A stretch of 58,893 nucleotides of DNA, from contig JAAERX010000048.1 in the NCBI GenBank assembly GCA_024229935.1, forward strand, positions 1 to 58,893. Reading direction: 5' to 3'. The notes beneath the pieces were generated by a model, which searched no databases, was not told where the DNA came from, and saw only the letters and a list, made by a program, of their open reading frames with translations. The DNA is from Gammaproteobacteria bacterium. GTDB taxonomy: Bacteria > Pseudomonadota > Gammaproteobacteria > Steroidobacterales > GCA-2729495. A program made the translations under genes and the position numbers. Below, piece by piece: positions 55,899-58,893 of this stretch (positions are counted from its first letter, which is position 1; each line of letters begins with the position of its first letter).

Positions 55899-56639
55899 TC
55901 AGTCTTGTTGCGTTTTTAGTTCGTAGAGTGTCCAGCGGTAGAGGTTATTTACGCAGAGTTCATCGCGCATAAGTTTGAAGGCTGGGAATTCCTGAAATAC
56001 GGCTTTTGATACGCCGATAGAAAATAAATAAGGGATGAGTATTCGTCGCTCGGGGTTTTGTTCCCCTGCTGCTTGTATATGTATGAGCATTTCTTTCAGA
56101 ATATCCGGGCCAAATGGGTGGTACATAAACAGCACCAGGTTGTCATCAGCCAAAGTGTACTTGCGGGCATCACCACACCACAGTTCAATACTGCTTTTTA
56201 AAGCTTCGCCAACGTAACTGATCAGGTTGCGCTCGGCAGATTTGTGCAGCGCCCTCGAAATTTCTACACCGACGACTTTTCTGAAAGGAAATTCCGCGGC
56301 TGTAAACAGCACCCTGCCTTTACCCGAGCCATAATCCACAAAAGTATAGTTACTGCAGTCTATATTGAGGGAGCGAATCAGATGACGTGTTACCCGTGCA
56401 GGTGAGCCCAGGTAAAGGTTGGACTGCCATTTTGTACTCTGGTCATCTATATCGAGTTCACTGGTAGGCACCATACCGCCAGTATTGGTGCCATGTCGTC
56501 GGTCAAAGGAACGGTCATTAAATGGCTTGTAGGACAGCATATAGATCAGCAGATAGCGCAGTGTCATCCAGAAGCCAAGCAGGCCTATGGATTCTCGTAT
56601 CACGCGTCCCATGTCTTGCCATGATGAACTGTCGGCCAC
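55899..56639 (-). CDS. Class I SAM-dependent methyltransferase-like protein
   Basis: 246 aa from a GTG at 56639, with AAGGAG five bases upstream; a GTG two codons earlier touches the AAGGAG and is unlikely. The SAM-binding motif I is FVDYGSGKGRVLFTAAEFP near residue 103, followed by VVGVEISRALHKSAERNL. LFMYHPFGPDILKEML fits the post-II strand region. A hydrophobic segment (LLGFWMTLRYLLIYML) near the N-terminus may peripherally attach it to the membrane. The substrate is not known. Its stop abuts the stop of the convergent Spy-like gene. Confidence 0.8.
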   Translation of the reverse strand: MADSSSWQDMGRVIRESIGLLGFWMTLRYLLIYMLSYKPFNDRSFDRRHGTNTGGMVPTSELDIDDQSTKWQSNLYLGSPARVTRHLIRSLNIDCSNYTFVDYGSGKGRVLFTAAEFPFRKVVGVEISRALHKSAERNLISYVGEALKSSIELWCGDARKYTLADDNLVLFMYHPFGPDILKEMLIHIQAAGEQNPERRILIPYLFSIGVSKAVFQEFPAFKLMRDELCVNNLYRWTLYELKTQQD

Positions 56640-56980
56640 AGGCACTCCTTAAAAAAGTAACGTTACGGTATGTAACGTGTGCAGTGTAAGTCAGTGACTG
56701 AAGTTCTTAAAGCGTAGCTGGAGTAACCTTAGGATTGCTGATATTGAGTAATTTATAGCTGAACTGTTCGCTGTAGCTGGTTTGCCTGACGTTAAGCGAA
56801 ATTCGGAAACAGTATCAATAGAGCTGGTAATAAAAAATGCATCTGGCGTTTCCTCCAACATTCTGCGTTGTAGACAGCAAGGCGTTGAGTAGAGACCGAT
56901 GCTCAAGCCACTGCCTACAACAGCCGCTACGAAATCATGTGCCAGACATTTATTGTCTGCAATAACAGCTAGTCAGCAGG
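56640..56980. other. Intergenic gap before the methyltransferase gene
   Basis: 341 bases. The left 40 bases hold two overlapping palindromes next to the methyltransferase ribosome-binding site. The rest has no convincing gene; a 71-codon minus-strand frame (56691-56906) lacks a ribosome-binding site and recognisable sequence. No terminator with a T-run was found for the repeat protein. Confidence 0.5.
56657..56677. promoter_or_regulatory. Overlapping palindromes at the methyltransferase promoter/leader
   Basis: GTAACGTTAC (56657-56666) is a perfect 10-base palindrome, and CGTTAC-GGTAT-GTAACG (56661-56677) is a perfect 6-base-arm inverted repeat sharing its right half. They lie within 20 bases of the ribosome-binding site, where a repressor could block expression. 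A related GTGACG/CGTTAC repeat precedes the DUF4956 operon at 2442. Confidence 0.4.
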
Positions 56981-58893
56981 TTAGTCGTCTGCAGGGTTTA
57001 ATGGGTCTGTGCCGTTGTCGATTTCATCGCCATCATTAATGCCACCAGCATCCGTATCTGGATTAAGCGGATCCGTACCTAAACCTGAACTACTGGCCTC
57101 TTCGCCATCCGTTAAACCATCAGCATCGGTGTCTGGATTCAGGGGGTCGGTTCCTTTGAACATGATCTCGACATAGTCGTTTATCCTGTCTCTGTCAGTA
57201 TTGCTCTTGCGTGGATCTGTGCCATAAACATCAACTTCTTCACCGTCGAGCAACCTATCACCGTCGGTGTCGGGATTATTGGGGTCACTGCGATACTCGA
57301 TTTCACGTTCGTATGACAAACCATCACCATCGGCATCTACGTCTATACCGTCGTCACTGGCATCCAGCGGGTCATTACCGGTCTCCACCTCGTCGCCATC
57401 ATTGACACCACCACCATCGGTGTCCACAAGCACTGGGTTGGTACCCAGTTGAGCCTCCACAAAGTCATTCAGGCCATCACCATCTGTATCCGTTACAGAA
57501 TCCTGATCATCTGCAGGATTAAAAGGGTCAGCACCGATTGACACTTCCAGGCCATCGTATGCACCACCACTGTCAGTATCAGGGTTATTTGGATCACTGC
57601 CCAAGTCGACTTCTTCACCATCACTAAGGCCGTCACCATCACCATCCGGATTGTTTGGGTTGGTGTTTGTAAAGGCTACTTCCCAGAAGTCATTTAGACC
57701 GTCACTATCCGTGTCGTCATCGAGTGGGTTTGTATTGAATATTTCTGTTTCTACTCCATCACGCAACCAGTCGTTATCTGTATCATCGTCAAGCGGATCT
57801 GTTCCAATAAAAATTTCATAGCTGTCGAGCAGAAGGTCACCATCTGAATCCTGAAACGGGGAATTATCATCATTGCCATCAAGTGGATCGGTTTTATTGC
57901 TCAGTTCATCACCGTCCTCAACGCCGCCCATATCTGAATCTTCTTCCCAACGGTTGGTACCGATTTTTATCTCAATAACGTCAGCTACCCGGTCTTTATC
58001 GTGATCCATCGCCGCATCGTCAGAAGGGTTTTGTGCATCAAAGGCCGGCCGCCATGCATTAGGCCAGAGTACTGTCTCAACATAGTCAGGCATGCCACCA
58101 CCATCGCTGTCGAGTGCATCATCAAAATTTATAGGATCTGTGCCATCAATCTCTTCTACAGCATCCGGTACACCATCACTATCGGCATCACTGTAATCCA
58201 GAGCAAAGAATGGATCAGTGCCTTCGCTAACCTCACGGCTGTTGCTAACAAGATCTCCATCCGTATCACCCGCATCCATTGGAACAATTGGAACCAACTC
58301 AATGGGGCCTCCCTGGGTAATGCGATAAAGTGCATTGGCCGTAATGTCCTGATACGTGTCTACAGACCCGTTTGGCCACTCCACAGTGATATCTGCAACG
58401 CTATTATCGGCAAGGCCTACATGAATACGTTTGTGACTTTGTGACCAGCGGTGGTATTTACCATTTTGCTCCCGGTACTGACTGACGCCGCCCGCAGAAA
58501 TCAGTAGTTTTGCGCCGACACCATCCCGGTTGGAATCAGTTCCTGCAAGATCAATCTCTAACCAATTATTGGAGTTACCCAGATTGCGGAATAGCTGCGG
58601 GGGGCCACCAAATGATACCGGCCGCATGTTATTGCCATTGGTCACAAAGATATCAAGTGCTCCATCCACATCGTAATCCGCAACAATGGCACTCTCAGTC
58701 GTGCCCGCATTGTTGCCAATTGATGCACCTGTAGCACCCGCTGCACCCCCTGCATTGGGGATAGCAACAAAGTTTCCATCGCCATCATTCTCATAAAGAA
58801 TGTTTGCAATGTTTTCGGGGCCACCTGTGCAGCCGACATAAATATCCGAGTCCATGTCATTATCAAAATCACCGGCCACCGCTGTGACACACA
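56981..58893 (-). CDS. Partial secreted-type protein: FG-GAP repeats, ASPIC/UnbV domain and thrombospondin type 3 repeats
   Basis: At least 637 aa; the 5' end is outside the window. The visible part begins in FG-GAP/VCBS-like repeats with calcium loops (GDFDNDMDSDIYVG; VADYDVDGALDIFVTNGN). An ASPIC/UnbV module follows (NNWLEIDLAGTDSNRDGVGAKL; SQSHKRIHVGLAD; DITVEWPNGSVDTYQD). The C-terminal 430 residues are a chain of about 17 DxDxDGxxDxxE repeats, then GTDPLNP spacers, as in thrombospondin type 3-like calcium-binding segments. It ends directly in such a repeat (GTDPLNPADD), with no sorting signal or membrane anchor seen. Probably an exported calcium-dependent surface or secreted protein. Confidence 0.85.
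   Translation of the reverse strand, partial: CVTAVAGDFDNDMDSDIYVGCTGGPENIANILYENDGDGNFVAIPNAGGAAGATGASIGNNAGTTESAIVADYDVDGALDIFVTNGNNMRPVSFGGPPQLFRNLGNSNNWLEIDLAGTDSNRDGVGAKLLISAGGVSQYREQNGKYHRWSQSHKRIHVGLADNSVADITVEWPNGSVDTYQDITANALYRITQGGPIELVPIVPMDAGDTDGDLVSNSREVSEGTDPFFALDYSDADSDGVPDAVEEIDGTDPINFDDALDSDGGGMPDYVETVLWPNAWRPAFDAQNPSDDAAMDHDKDRVADVIEIKIGTNRWEEDSDMGGVEDGDELSNKTDPLDGNDDNSPFQDSDGDLLLDSYEIFIGTDPLDDDTDNDWLRDGVETEIFNTNPLDDDTDSDGLNDFWEVAFTNTNPNNPDGDGDGLSDGEEVDLGSDPNNPDTDSGGAYDGLEVSIGADPFNPADDQDSVTDTDGDGLNDFVEAQLGTNPVLVDTDGGGVNDGDEVETGNDPLDASDDGIDVDADGDGLSYEREIEYRSDPNNPDTDGDRLLDGEEVDVYGTDPRKSNTDRDRINDYVEIMFKGTDPLNPDTDADGLTDGEEASSSGLGTDPLNPDTDAGGINDGDEIDNGTDPLNPADD
56984..58271 (-). 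repeat. Array of about 17 thrombospondin type 3-like coding repeats
   Basis: Degenerate in-frame repeats of about 21-30 codons, each with an Asp-rich loop (for example DTDGDGLNDFVEA, DTDSDGLNDFWEV, DTDADGLTDGEEA) and usually a GTDPLNP-like spacer. The repeats are diverged at the DNA level, though GGxTxATCAGGxT-like and CCATCACCATC-like runs recur, so slippage or recombination may change copy number. Confidence 0.8.

Noticed and set aside
56691-56906. 71-codon minus-strand frame between the methyltransferase and the repeat gene
   Set aside because: There is no ribosome-binding site, no conserved motif and no plausible domain; it may be random sequence or the decayed end of a gene, but I cannot support either.

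Overview
The window looks like ordinary chromosome of a gammaproteobacterium, probably a free-living aerobe. The basis is a YbiT-type ABC-F protein, the fabG-acpP-fabF / pabC-mltG-tmk-holB-pilZ gene order, a type II secretion block in gspG-to-gspN order, a complete System I cytochrome c maturation operon (ccmA to ccmI) and an FadJ-like beta-oxidation protein. Base composition appears fairly even by eye. I saw no rRNA, tRNA, CRISPR array, insertion sequence, integrase or phage gene. A finer taxonomic assignment cannot be made from sequence reading alone.

Layout. 1-2.4 kb: an edge fragment, a luciferase-like flavin monooxygenase and a double-domain VOC protein. 2.5-6.7 kb: a tightly overlapping three-gene operon encoding a DUF4956 membrane protein, a CotH-kinase/beta-helix protein and a VTC-type polyphosphate polymerase domain; this is the most attractive uncharacterised system here. 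6.7-8.4 kb: etfB-etfA. 8.6-15.2 kb: a sulfurtransferase, a tandem pair of small lipoproteins (DUF6491-like), an unknown soluble protein, a second double VOC protein, an MFS carrier and an AlaA-like aminotransferase. 15.2-21.3 kb: an AddB/AddA-like nuclease-helicase pair. 21.3-26.9 kb (minus strand): gspG-H-I-J-K-L-M-N. 27.2-35.0 kb: a lipid/folate/cell-wall/replication run, fabG, acpP, fabF, pabB, pabC, mltG, tmk, holB, pilZ.

35.1-39.0 kb (minus): a double cyclic-nucleotide-binding/rhodanese fusion, an FadJ-like bifunctional enzyme and an EEP-family phosphoesterase. 39.1-46.7 kb: a free-standing TIR-like protein, a thioredoxin-reductase-like ferredoxin-NADP reductase, a small potassium-channel-like protein (minus), an outer-membrane-type protein, ppa, ybiT and a large secreted protein that may have a chelatase-like fold. 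47.1-55.0 kb (minus): ccmA-B-C-D-E-F-G-H-I followed closely by argE. 55.3-58.9 kb: a Spy/CpxP-like periplasmic protein with a Met/His-rich tail, a SAM methyltransferase, and the 3' part of a long calcium-binding-repeat protein that runs off the right edge.

How the genes fit together. Etf, FadJ-like and FNR-like proteins point to flavin- and fatty-acid-based electron flow. The Ccm operon supplies c-type cytochromes for respiration. The T2SS block is only the pseudopilus/inner-membrane half; gspC, D, E and F must be elsewhere if the system works. Many gene junctions are ATGA or TGATG overlaps, so translational coupling is common. Several starts were moved inward from the longest frame to agree with ribosome-binding sites, signal peptides or family N-termini; these are noted in each entry.
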